Origin: Cliona cf. orientalis
Lineage: Eukaryota; Porifera; Demospongiae; Clionaida; Clionaidae
Assembly: GCA_963930775.1 (NCBI GenBank)
Contig: OZ005692.1
Span: forward strand, 5,132,135-5,196,134
DNA length: 64,000 nt
Direction of reading: 5' to 3'
The position numbers were made by a program, and so were the translations under genes. Below, in pieces: positions 28,005-61,100 of this stretch; positions within the stretch are counted from its first letter, which is position 1; each line of letters starts with the position of its first letter. The notes below the pieces were generated by a model. It made no database searches and was not told the DNA's origin. It was given only the letters and a program-made list of their open reading frames with translations.

Positions 28005-29552
28005 TCAATTATCAAAATGTAAATTACTATTATAGTGATCACACAATTCTCTACCATGAACATTGAGTTTCATATAATGCGTCTTCATTCTTGCTCGCTC
28101 TTTCTCGTCCTCGAGTATCACGATGGCTCGACCATGCCTCCCCACCCTCCCTACACGACCACACAAGTGAAGATACTCACTGGCAGTTCTCGGTACCACC
28201 ATCAAATAGACAGAGCTTAACCACATAAAGTCAAGCCCTCGCACTGTCTCCTCTGTGCACACAACCATTTCGATCCTCCCTGATCTGAAGTCCTCGATGA
28301 ACTGCTGATACTGTGAAGGGTTGAGGCAGTTCTCATGTAGAGCTTCGGCTACTATTCCTCTCTTCCGTAGGTCGTAGAGAAACTGTGAAATTCGAGCATT
28401 TCTGTGGATAAAGACCAATGCAGATTTGTCACTGCTGGATCGAAAGTGATTCACTAGTGTGTCTAACTTGTCGTAGCCTTCTGGAAACTGTGCTCCATCT
28501 CTGTCGTAACAAGGTAAAGAGCAGTGTTCTATCAAGTCTGGCGAGATTAGCTGGTTCATTCCATCAGACGTTGACACTACTAGAGGGTCAGGGCCCCAGC
28601 CCATTATGGAAAGGGCCTCTCTGATCTGGTCATCAGCTGTGGCAGACGTCGCAATCAGTTGAGTTTTATACCTTCTCTTAAGACTGAGTAGCTGTTCAAT
28701 GATAAGGCTAGCGGGTCGTGGGTGCCTCTCTCTCACTGCTTGCTTTCTGGCAGATCTCTTGTGTGCTAAGAGCAACAGTTTGTCCACCTCATCCAAGACC
28801 ACTCGCCGAAGAGATAAAAATTCCCTTTTTTCCGCATTTATAAGCTCAAGGACTCGTTTTGGAGTGCCAATCAGAATGTGAGGTCGTACAGCGGTCAGTG
28901 TTTCTTTCTCCTCACATTGATCCTCTTCTTCAGAGCTACCACTGAACACAACCATCACCCTCCTTGCATGCTTATCCCGGCCATCTTTGATAAGCTTCTT
29001 AGCTTGGTGATGCATCTGTACTGCCAGTTCTCTTGTGGGTACCAGGATGAGTGTAGTGAGGCCGGGCAGCTGCTCCTGGAGTGCTGGCAGGAGAAAGGTC
29101 AAAGTCTTCCCGGTCCCAGTTTCAGAACGGATTATACAATTTCGTGTGTGACCCATTGTGAGTGGCAATGCTTTGTATTGTACGATTGTGGGTATGAAGA
29201 TATTATCAGCTTTCAGTGCTTTGCAGAGCGTTGGTTTTACCCCTAGCTCATCGAATGATTCCGGCTGCTCAATTCCAATATCATACTCGACTCTCGACTG
29301 AGTGAGGGCGTTGTCCAGTTGGAGAGAGCGTTCAGACTTTCTAGGGTAGTTTGCCCTTGAATGTGGTGTCCTAACACTGCTGTATGGTGCCACACTTGTA
29401 TGAACTGCTGCTTGAGAGGCGCCAGTGATCATTGCTTCTCTTGATTTCCCTCCGGATGCAAGATCTCTGTATGCAGCAGTAGTAGCAACTGGCAACCATA
29501 TTCGCCTCCTGATCAAGAAGACCGTCCTCTTCAGCAAGCAATTGGCAGCCAT
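28005..29552 (-). CDS. DDX28: DEAD-box RNA helicase, probably mitochondrial (DDX28-like)
   Basis: Intronless, 515 residues from ATG at 29552 (an upstream in-frame extension has no ATG). The N-terminus MAANCLLKRTVFLIRRRIWL is basic and free of acidic residues, like a mitochondrial targeting peptide. Helicase motifs in order: Q-motif region IFIPTIVQYKALPL, motif I SETGTGKT (~142-149), Ia PTRELA, Ib TPKR, motif II DEVD (254-257) instead of DEAD, III SAT (303-305), IV SALVFIHRNA, V RGLDF, VI HLCGRVGR (462-469) instead of HRxGRxGR. Human DDX28 is likewise single-exon, ~540 residues, and acts in mitochondrial large-subunit ribosome assembly. Assignment to DDX28 rather than another divergent DEAD-box protein rests on architecture and presequence and is moderate. 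Confidence 0.8.
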   Translation of the reverse strand: MAANCLLKRTVFLIRRRIWLPVATTAAYRDLASGGKSREAMITGASQAAVHTSVAPYSSVRTPHSRANYPRKSERSLQLDNALTQSRVEYDIGIEQPESFDELGVKPTLCKALKADNIFIPTIVQYKALPLTMGHTRNCIIRSETGTGKTLTFLLPALQEQLPGLTTLILVPTRELAVQMHHQAKKLIKDGRDKHARRVMVVFSGSSEEEDQCEEKETLTAVRPHILIGTPKRVLELINAEKREFLSLRRVVLDEVDKLLLLAHKRSARKQAVRERHPRPASLIIEQLLSLKRRYKTQLIATSATADDQIREALSIMGWGPDPLVVSTSDGMNQLISPDLIEHCSLPCYDRDGAQFPEGYDKLDTLVNHFRSSSDKSALVFIHRNARISQFLYDLRKRGIVAEALHENCLNPSQYQQFIEDFRSGRIEMVVCTEETVRGLDFMWLSSVYLMVVPRTASEYLHLCGRVGRVGRHGRAIVILEDEKERARMKTHYMKLNVHGRELCDHYNSNLHFDN

Positions 29553-31524
29553 GTGGTAGACCGTCCCTGCCAGGTTCAAAGTACACAAGCTGAAGCAAGT
29601 GAACGTGGGTGGAGGAACTGTACTAGCCCCGCCCTCATGCCACGCCCATCGATATACGTGTGAATGCACTTGCGGCTAGAATCAGTATCTGAGCTGTGGC
29701 CAAGAGCTAGAGGGATAGAGGCTACTGCAGGAGAATTCAGTTGTGATATTGGCATTTATAGTGTAAGTATTCATAACTATAATGTTTGATACTGCAACAA
29801 GAGGGCTGGAGTCAACCCTGTGTACTGGGCAGTGCTGCTGTGTGATGGGTTGTCAATTTTGTATGACTATTAACTTTTGTGCCAGTCATATACTATAGCT
29901 GTGTCCATTAAAGATTCCTTTACACTACCATAATATTATATTATTATGGTAGGATTTTTTTTTTAATTTGTGGCCGATAGTTACATTGAAAGTAAATTGC
30001 AACACACTTCATGTGACAGTTTCACTAGCTTGGCTAGGTAGCTACTTGTTAAATATCATGGTATCAGTGCAGCAAGAAGTTCGCAGTTCCTATTAATAGT
30101 CATTGAAATCAATAGTGGCCATTGTGTCAGCTATGACTATACAGGCAGTGAGATTTGGCTGGGTAGCTTAACCCATCTACCACGAAATTAACAAGCTGGC
30201 AACCACACCCGAACACATACACAGTCAGCAATGGTACCAAACAAGGCTTCAAATCAGTGTAAATGGGCTTTGTGTTCGTAACCAAAGAGGACACATGAAA
30301 GACTACTCTACACACACGAAATCACCCGAGTGTCAAGTATTAGCTGTACATGTACTGTATGTTACAGCACTTAGGTCTTGAGTGATATCTCTCTAGATAA
30401 GTTTTTTTAACAAGATGGATGCAGAAATTACTGTAGTTTACAATTGGACTACAGATATCAATAATACATAATGGGCACTCTGCAGCTGGTTCCATGTAAA
30501 CAGTCTATGTACATGTACTGGTCACGCCCCAATTGATAGGCTACTATAGGATAAAAAAAACAATAACTATACCATAATAGTTAAAAAGTGTGTAACGTCA
30601 TGAAATGGATGCACTGGTATAGTATGGATTGGGTGCAGCAGATGAAATGTGGTAGATGGGTGCTTACCCAGAACACTATCATAATGGTTGCGTCCTAAAA
30701 AATTTAATGTAATTCAGCTCAGCCCCAGAATATGCTGTGGACATAATTCAAAAATCAGTGGATAAAGCAGGAAAAAACTAAAATTTAGGCATTTTCAATT
30801 TCACTTTCATTGTCGAGTTATGAGTAAAAACGTCCTTGTCGAAGTACAGTGGTCCACAGTTTCCAAGCAATGTCAAATGCGTGCACCAGTTCGAATCCTG
30901 CCTGGACCCTTTCTTCCCAGTGATGCTGTATCTTGTTTTTTTATGACCAGCCTAATGCAACTGTCGTTCTCACTATTATTTTTCAAGCTACTTTTCCTAT
31001 ACTTAGGATGTGGTTAGTCTTCTTTTCAGTACAATAATATTATTATAGCGCTATAGATGACCCTTACCATACATGCACTTTTAATACAGCATTGCAATAT
31101 ATACTGTACAGTATAGATACCGTCTAATGCAAGCAAAGCTAGCTACCTATGGTTTACATAAGCATACATCAATAAAAATGAGCAAATTATTTTTTTCCAC
31201 TTATGATGCTGTTAGTCTTCTTGTACCTTCATGAAAGTTTTTAGGTATACGATAATACGCTATACACACATACGTGGAGGCTGCATGCAAACAAGTTGAC
31301 TGTGTATATGCATTCAAGTTCACTGCTCTTAAAATTCCAATTGTGTAGGAGATTAATGTGTCACAGGTAGTGTAATTATTTTAAAGTACAGTGACATTGT
31401 ATGTCTACGATGTGAGTACATGTACCAGACTTTCTCAGTACAAATTGACACTTGTTATTGGCATGTGCCTCAACTTGCAGTGGCAGCTGACATTTGAATT
31501 GCTGACTGGACAGTCTAGGGCAAT
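29553..31524. other. divergent intergenic region, no gene seen
   Basis: Nearly 2 kb between the helicase start and the small membrane protein gene. AT-rich, with no ORF of note and no delimited element. A GTTCGAATCC word at 30891 resembles a tRNA B-box but no tRNA fold surrounds it. GC-box-like CCACGCCCATCG and CCCCGCCC words just upstream of the helicase (29622-29652) may belong to its promoter. Confidence 0.5.
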
Positions 31525-32443
31525 ATGAACATTCTCTGGAGCATCATCTGGTTTCTCATCCTCATCTTCTTTGTGTGGTGAGCTGGGTCAGCTGTATGTA
31601 CTGTGATTATACATGACATTGTATAATATTATTTGAGGTTTATGAACCAAACTCCACATAGAGGTCTATGGAATTACAGTCCTGACATGCAACTACCTAC
31701 ATGTCGAGAATTATTACTCACATCTCTCTGTTGTCCAGTGGTGGTCCCCGGAGTCTCCTCACTCCTATCCTCCCCCTACAGGCCTTCCCCTACACATATT
31801 ATCTGCATCCATCACCCCCCCCCCCCATGCACCCTGTTTCCGTCTCTCGTTCATTCATAGCATTGTACATGCATGCAGAGTTTTCTATACTGTGTGGCAT
31901 GCAAGCACACACATACCCAGGCTTTCATTTAGGATTTTTGTCAAGGGGCGGGGGGGGGGGGGGGGCAAACACGACAATTGCGGAGTTAAAGGGGGGTGAG
32001 GACTATAATAATACTTCGTGTTTATTCATCCATAAAGAATATTATAGTGTAGAATAGTACATGCATTAGGGGGGTCTGGGGGTATGCTCCCCCAGGAAAT
32101 TTTTTACTCTACAACCTCTGAGACTGTTTCTGGTGGCTTCTGAGCACTCAGATGGGGAGAAGCTTGTCAGTGATATCCCTCCTTTTTAATAGTCAAATGT
32201 TGGATGGGGAATGTGTTTCCTAACACGCGTAGCGCGAAGCTTCACCATGGCCACTTTGTGTATAATTATGCATGGTATGCAGGGTTTCGTTTAGGGGGGG
32301 TGGGGGGGCACTCGCCCCCCCCCCCCCCCCCCCCCCCCCTTGAGAATAGCCACCAACCATACATACAATACATGTACAAGTAAAAGTTTAAATGGTGAAA
32401 GTATCCAACACGGCAGTTTTGCTCATATTTAACCTACAAACTA

Positions 32444-32488
<45 letters not shown>

Positions 32489-32667
32489 TGTACACACCAT
32501 GCTTGCCTAGGTGGTTCTCCTACCTGGTTGCCTGGTTCTACATCCTTCTTCTTCCTTTCTCTGCTTGCTTCCCTGCTCTTTCTCTCTTCCTGGAGAAGAT
32601 TCTTAGTGTTGTGAAATGGCCAGCTGTCTGTGGCAAGAACATCAAGGATGGAAACAAGGGATTCTAA
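31525..32667 (+). CDS. 69-residue membrane protein, two exons
   Basis: Exon 1 is 31525-31577 (ATG; donor GTGAGC); exon 2 is 32511-32667 (acceptor TTGCCTAG; stop TAA). They join in phase 2 to a 69-residue product beginning MNILWSIIWFLILIFFVWW. The N-terminal ~35 residues form one long or two short hydrophobic helices (to YILLLPFSACFPAL). A C-terminal amphipathic/basic tail with VCGKNIKDGNKGF follows. The N-terminus is too short for a cleaved signal peptide, so membrane anchoring is likely. The layout (short N-terminus, Trp-rich helix, Cys/Gly/Lys-rich end) recalls small conserved invertebrate membrane proteins, but I cannot name the family. The intron holds poly-G/C and CA microsatellites. Confidence 0.65.
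31808..32340. repeat. poly-G/poly-C runs and related GC-skewed repeats
   Basis: C9 at 31808, G14-15 near 31954, and G7 followed by a C23-class run near 32317. The sequences before the last two (GGCTTTCATTTAGG and GGGTTTCGTTTAGG) are related, suggesting two copies of one degenerate element. Run lengths are prone to sequencing error. Confidence 0.8.
32444..32483. repeat. (CA)n microsatellite
   Basis: About 20 CA units 27 bp upstream of the acceptor of exon 2 of the small membrane protein gene. Confidence 0.95.
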
Positions 32668-33708
32668 CTCTACCATGACATATTGCACTAAGTCCATATA
32701 ATTATACACATGTAGATTATTCCTCAAAATTTAATTTTGAATTATTAGTTATATGCTATAATAAGCAACAATAATACAATGTGTGTACTTTCAAAGCTAT
32801 TATTAATTTTTATCATAATAATTATCAATCAATGAATTATCATTCAGCCTATATAGCAACCTCAAGCTCCTGATAGTACAATGTCATGTGTATACAACCA
32901 TAATATTATGGTGCATGGGTTATGTAGGTAGCTATAGGTAATATAACTTAACTAGAATATTATTAATCTGATGTATATACATGTGCATGATGAGAGTAAA
33001 CCTTTTGGTTCGCATTATTATTGCCATAATAATCATATTATGATACTAATTGATCATGGACCATCATGCAAAAAATTGTTTACGACGGAGACAAGAATAT
33101 TATAATTGATAATTTTTTGCTCATACAAATAACAAACACACCAATCAGTGGATGACAATTCTGTTACTGGAGATCCTGTATTTATGGTTACATGATGCTC
33201 TGATCATTGATTAGGGGTAAGACGCCACACAAATTAAACAATAATTAACCACACTGTTAACAATAATGGAAAATTCATTAATAAAGATAATTGACCTGCG
33301 GTTAAAGTGAAGTTAGACACACACGTACGGTAGCAATGATGAAGCATAAAAAGATAAGAGCTAGAAGAGATAAAATGTTTGAGAGATTAATAATTATTAT
33401 GCCAGTCGGTGTGATAATAATGAGGATGTATGATAGAGATAAAGAAGGAAGGTAAAATTAATGTTGGTGAATGGAATTATAAAAGCCTTTATGAGAGAGT
33501 TATGTTACAATCAATTTTATGAAAAGCTAATGATGCCAGGGAACAGAGAATAATGTCAATGGGCAATACAACTCAACAAGACTGGACAAAACTGAACACA
33601 CCAAACAATACAAACCCACTACAGTGAACAAATGCAACAGATGAGAGAAATGTCAGATAACAGCCCTCAACAACTGTCGTACGTATATGGTACACACGAA
33701 GGCTATAT
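32668..33708. other. convergent intergenic region, no gene seen
   Basis: AT-rich sequence between the stop of the small membrane protein gene (plus) and the stop of the Tondu-domain gene (minus). It should contain both 3' UTRs. No repeat family recognised. Confidence 0.5.
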
Positions 33709-54796
<21,088 letters not shown>

Positions 54797-55196
54797 GTTC
54801 GCGGCAATAGCGCGGATGTTCTCGATCGCGATGGATGTAGACAGTCCGAGGCTACGTAGCTATGCAGAGAGAGAGGGAGCTGACTGGCTGGCTGTGAACT
54901 TGATCGGGTTTAGCCTTCGATCGATCACTGGGAAGGGTGCATGCATGCTCCATTAAAACCCAATCAGCGTGACGTATCATTTGACCAAGTGACGTCATTT
55001 GGCACAGCAACTTAATTAGCAATGACGTTATTGTGTAGTTAGGGGGTGGGGCTGCGACTTCGCGGTATGGGTCGTCAAGCTAGCAAGCTAGATAGGATAC
55101 ACGGAGATGTACGTACATGTAGACTGCGCCGCAGCTCCGTAGACTATCGTTCATTGCACACGGATCAACTCGTAGGTTTTTGATCGCTGCTGGACC
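54797..55196. promoter_or_regulatory. divergent promoter of ATG7 and the Tondu-domain gene, with CRE cluster
   Basis: The 400 bp between the two start codons are CpG-richer than the flanks. They contain CCAATCAG (54959), TGACGTAT (54970), a perfect CRE TGACGTCA (54990-54997) and TGACGTTA (55023), all within 75 bp near the middle. No TATA box is near either ATG. CREB/ATF-type factors bind such sites in animals; use here is inferred. Confidence 0.6.
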
Positions 55197-58100
55197 ATGG
55201 CAGACAAAGGAGAAATTCTACAGTTCGTGCCTTTTGTGAGCAGGCTAGAGACTGGGTTTTGGCACGAGCTAGGCCGACGAAAGCTGGAAAAATACAAGCT
55301 CAGCGAAGCGCAGCAAGACATCCGAGGCTGCTACTACAACAGTGAGTGAGGGATGAGTATGTAAAGTTGTGTATTCCTAAGCTATTACCGTTTATTAAGA
55401 CGATTTATAGCTCAAGGCCTACATCAGGGTGAAATCTACAAGCCACGCCCCTTAATTTGGTAATTAGCCTGCCACACCCACCTAACTACTAGTTTCCTTT
55501 ATGGTGATTTCATTTTTGATTGCATAAAGTGGTGTTTTGAATCTGCAAAAAATTGCACAATGAAAGATCGATAAGTGTCACATTAAAGAAAGACCTTGGG
55601 ATCGGATAGAGGGATTCCGTAAAACGATTAGCCAATTAGCAGTCTTGTTCACTCTGTGAAGTGTCAATTAGCACTGCGCTAGGTCAGCGGTACCACGCCC
55701 ACATTGACCACACTCTTTGTGGGCAAGAGTTCGATAAGCCCATTGCCTCCTATGTAAAAAGCGAGCAAGATCAGTGAGATATCGTGGGGTTTCGAGTAAT
55801 TTCGCTGCACAAAACCGGAATTTCTTACTTAATACACTCCAAAAGTGACATCCATGACATACCTGCCAACCTGTGGATAGTCTTGTGCTTGAAATTTATA
55901 TAAAATGTGCTTGATTTGGGGCATTTTTGCTTGAAAATGCTATTAGCCTCTCCAAAATGTATTAGCATAATATATGGGCCAGGTTCTCACAAAAAAATGA
56001 GGGATTTAGTGATTTTTGTGAGGGATGGGTACCATTTTTGCTTGAAATCAAACAGAAAGCTGGATGGTTGGTAGGTATGCCATGAACAAAAGGAGGCTCA
56101 ACATGCCTACTTTCTAAAAAAAAGGGTCGCTCATTTACACGCAAGGGCCTTCTGATCTTGAGCCTTTTACTGCTGCTTCAATGTAAGAACAAATTTCATA
56201 TCATTCCTGGCAAGAGTTACAAACCGGGAAATTTAAATGCAGTTACGTTGCTTTGATTTTGGTGTTGATTTGTGACTGCAGGTAGTGTGCCTGGTCTGCC
56301 CATGCACATGACACTCGAGTACTCTGCTTTTGACGCTGAGTAAGTTGATTTGATACATGCATGACGTTATTTCATGTACATAATATTATATGTATACTTC
56401 TTTGTAATGCTTAATTACACTGTACACATCCTCTACAACTTCTAGTTTCAGGATTGATCTGCCTAAGCTTCCTTATTAGATTATTAGAAGAATGTGTGGG
56501 ATATACCTGTAGCTACATGTATGCATGCTATTCTTGATACCAGGAAATAATTCATTACGGAGCTAATCGCAATGTAGTTAGCCTGGGAATCTGATATGGC
56601 ATGATTATCAGGCTGGGGAATAATATTATCATCGCTATCCCTCTCTACAGTGGCGGTCATTTGTACGGCTTCCCAGCTCCTGGATCTCTTCTGAACACTA
56701 ACACCATTGACTCATTCAAGGAGGCAGATAAGAAGAAACTGCTCGAGGAAACGGCAACAAAGGTACATACATTAGTGTTGGTTGTACTGTGGAACGTATG
56801 GTCCAATTTAACGTAAGAATTTAGCATTAATTCTTAAGCATTCTCGCAAGGCCACTCTAAATTGCATAGTTGTTCCCATCTATCGATTCAATAGCATGCG
56901 GGTAGGCGGTTCATTTTTGTTAATTTTTACCAGATGTGGTATATGAACCACAAATGGCTGCTGGGGTACATGACTCGAGCTAATCCCGCCATCTTCAGCT
57001 GACATGGCAAGCACAGTCTTAAAACTATGAATGAAGTCCCATCAAGGCCCTGAATTTTCTTTACCCTGGTTACATCATAATTTAACCATAGATTACACAA
57101 TAATTACCTCATAACCATAGGAAAGTAAACTGTTGCTGAATGGGGATAAAATTTATGGGGGGAACTCTTTTTGTATGCTGCTTTGTGCTTGTTTGGTCAT
57201 GTCATTATGTAGACGTAGTATCAGTTTAGTTGTGAAATTATCTATTCAACATTATGGCATGCACTCTACATTGGATACAGAGAATGAAACTACTTAGTAT
57301 GCACATGTATACAATGTACAAAAAGGTAGTGATCTTACATTCTTTATTGTAGATTTGGGAGGCTATTACAAGTAGTGCTGCAATCGACGACCCAGCCGTA
57401 CTCTCAAGATTCTTTCTACTTACCTTTGCAGTATGATAATAATATTATTACTCTTTGTACATAGACTCTTAAGTACACAATATCATGCATAATTATGCTG
57501 ATGATGAACAGTTAGTTATTGTTACCACATGTGGTCGCTCCGTGTAATAATAAAGTATTGAAGATTTCTTACAAGGCAGTGATGCTGCTTATGCATGAAG
57601 GAGGCCACACCCACCCCAGGCTTTGGTGTATAATAACATCTACAACTGTGCGTACTAGTATTGTTAGGTTCATCGTGTTTGAATTTCTCCATAAACATAG
57701 TAACGTGTTTCTCTCTTGATTTATGTGTACATGTATATGTTCCACTATTATGTACATGAACATGAACACATAGCATTTAATTGTACTAACATACGGATAA
57801 ATGTACATATTTGCACAGTCAACGGAATCATAATAATTGTTTGTAAATGTATGTTCATTTGTGATGCATAACTGGATTGTCTTGTGCGTTTTGTACGTGT
57901 GCATGCAGGATTTGAAGAAGTTCAACTACTACTTCTGGTTTGTGTTTCCTGCTCTCTATCCTGATGATCCCATCACCTACAAGACCATCACAACACTGGA
58001 CAAAGCATGGACCAAAGAAAAGGTACACAGGACGTCTTACATATACATGTACGACATCGTAGACTGTAAAACAGGAACACTATTTCCAACAGATATAGTG

Positions 58101-61100
58101 CATTATAGCGCTAGTGTTAGTATTGTATAGAAGCTGTACTCCGATTAGTAGCTGCACATGGAGCTCTGCAAAAGAAATAGTTGCCGCCCTCGAATAGTAG
58201 CCACATGCATGCGTAAACACAATTAAGTGGGTGTGACCATGGTCGCAAGCTGGGAATGATTGTTAGTTCAAGGCAAAATCATGACAGAGATGTTCTTGGC
58301 TTGGTTCTGCTACTCATAATAATTATTATTATCTTGACTATTCAAAAAGTAATCCTGAAAATCTAGTCTATCGTGTTAACAGCTCAGTTATTTACAAGAG
58401 CCACCCTCAATTACTCCAGCAAGGCTGAAATTGATAGTAGCCACAAATAATATAAATACATATATAGTATGCTTGCTGCATCGTGTATTGTATGTTCTTG
58501 ATTTCTTGAAGTTGAACATACATGTACTATATTATACGTGTACATGGTGTCATGAATATTGGGTACAGGGTCGTCGTGCTTGTATGTTCAAATAGAGCAT
58601 AAGCAATGATTATGCCTTCTTTTGCAGCTGTGTTCTTTGGAGAGTGCCTGTGATAGGTTTCACCATGACAACCCTGGGGTGGGGTACTTCCTGATCCATG
58701 AGGAGGAGGGGGAAGGGGGCGGGGCTATCTCACTACATCCCTTGAAGGAATTCAATACTATACACTTAAAGAAAGGAAAGGTATATAGATCTGCGGTAAT
58801 ATCATGTAATAAAAGTGTAGAGTATGAAAAAATTCCAATTATGAAAGTGTCTGCTATGTACATGTAGGGGCCTAGGGTTAATGGTCGATTCTGTGCTATG
58901 CATGTATTATAGAGTACATGCCTTGCAATGTAGTGCAAAAATGCAAATTCGGATACAGTGTACATAAATAAAATCAGTCCTGTGGTATTACATGTATTAT
59001 GTTGCATTCATACGTGTGTACATGTAGGTGAGTCTTGGTTTCGCTGATCCATCTACTCTTGATTCCAATCCTGGATGGCCTCTGAGAAACTTCCTCATGT
59101 TGGCTGCCCAGCAATGGTAGGTAGTCAAAGACAATGCTAAGAGTACAGTACATGTAGACTTCAACAGAGGATATCATCTACGTGTACCTCAATACATGTA
59201 GGTTCATGCACCCTCCTTGCATGGTAGAGTTCTTATTTCAAATACCTAAACGATACTCATGGATATAATGATTATTGTTTGCTTGAGTATTGATGATACT
59301 ATTTTTGTTTTGTTTTGCAGGGGAGCCTTGCTTGGTGGCACTGTTGATGTTTTGTGTTATCGAGACTACACTAGAGAGGGCAAGAGAATCAACACCCACA
59401 GCCTCCTCATACAGGGAGTGCAACTGCCAGCAAAGGCGGAAGGTGAGCCATCTGTTTTTATCATGCACCATGGTCCCACATACCTGCACACAAGCTGTAG
59501 GGTGTTCTACATGTAAGTGTAATGTTAAGCCAGTTTTGAAACTGATCTTGGGGTGAGGGGGGGTGGTAGAGGGAATGGACCCCACTACACCGTCTCCACA
59601 AATCTGCCACTATTTTAATTTTGCATTGTACAAATAAGTATGCACACCATAGTTTGCCATCCACAAGCTACCTACAGTGTAGGCTGATGCTAACCCCATA
59701 CTCAATAATGAGTACCCGTAATCATTATTATGTTTTGCTCATGCAGGTCTTCCCAAGTGTATTGGTTGGGAGAGAAATGAGAAAAACAAGCTGGTGCCCA
59801 AAGTTGTTAACCTCAGCTCCTCAATGGACCCTGTTCGGTATGCTTACCCGCCTACTAATATGAAATTGCAGAGGGGGTGGGACAGATGAGAAAGTGCTCT
59901 TTGCACACACTAACTATTATTACCCCGCGCATATGCGGAAGGGGTAAAGTAATCGGTCGTGTCGTCGTCGTTGTTGTTGTCGTTATCGTTAGCAGAAAAA
60001 TCGCCATATCTAGAGGTCTAGGCACCTAAGTGACTAGTAAGCACAATGAATCAGTTGCATTTGGCGAAAAACAGGCTTCAGTGTATTTGGAATTGAGGGA
60101 TATGGTTCATGAGCGCCACAAATAGTGCCTTTTTGTTAGCCTTCATAACCACGCCTATCGACAGTGCCCACTCAATGCATTATGCATGCTGGCCTTGTGC
60201 TTTCTGCTCATGCGCATAACATTGAATATTGTGGACTGGTAAAGGTCGCCAATAATGCTAGTGGCACACGTTTGGCTGGTAGCCTAGATCTGGTGCAGAG
60301 AGAGTTGGTTAGTGGTGTTTCGGCTGATATCACCAAGAGCCCTATATTATACACCCAAGGGCTTATGGGGTCTATAATCCCTTGATACAACCAAGCAGCA
60401 ACAAAAGCAGATCTATAGATTGCGCAATGTGCGCGCGGGGTGTGTGCTCTATAGAGCTCTAGTTATTGCATGTATTCATAATTGTTCTGGGTTGATATCA
60501 CAAGAGTCAACAATGACTTTGCTTGAAGTCCAGTGGTATATTAGACCATACTATATATACATGTAGCAGGAAACTTTCGAGGGAGAAAACTTTTGCGGAA
60601 TGTTAATGGTATGCCTAAAATTTTGTGGAGAAAACTTTCGTGGATGGCTGCAAAATCGCAAAAGATTTTCTCCCTCAAAATTTCCCACTATAATATGGTA
60701 CGTGGCTAAGGGAACTCGAGCAGCTCTCGCACAACAGCCAGCTTAGTGGTATGTATAGTATAGTTAGTTTAAACGGTGGTTTCTCATTTATCATGTACTT
60801 GGCCTAAAATACCCAAGTCAGCTCAGGGGGTGTGGTTAAAAGTTTCTCGCGTGTACATGTATGTGTGCCTCCCGTTTTCAAATCCTGCCATGGAGATACC
60901 TCTGGACTATGTAACTATTAAATAATTTTTGTTATGTAACCCTCCATTTGCCTCAAGTATAATATACATGTACTACATAAATTATTATGTGTAGATTGGC
61001 TGAATCTTCAGTTGACTTGAACCTCAAGCTGATGCGATGGCGTCTTCTTCCCTCACTTGATCTGGACACCATTGCTCAGACTGGCTGCCTTCTCCTTGGC

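Noticed and set aside
30836..30910. tRNA-like B-box GTTCGAATCC
   Set aside because: The T-stem does not pair and no acceptor or anticodon stem can be drawn; probably chance or a very old SINE remnant.
57519..57925. Overlapping frames on both strands in ATG7 intron 4
   Set aside because: They lie between well-defined ATG7 exons, are His/Thr/Tyr-rich from CATGTACATG repeats and show no coding signature.
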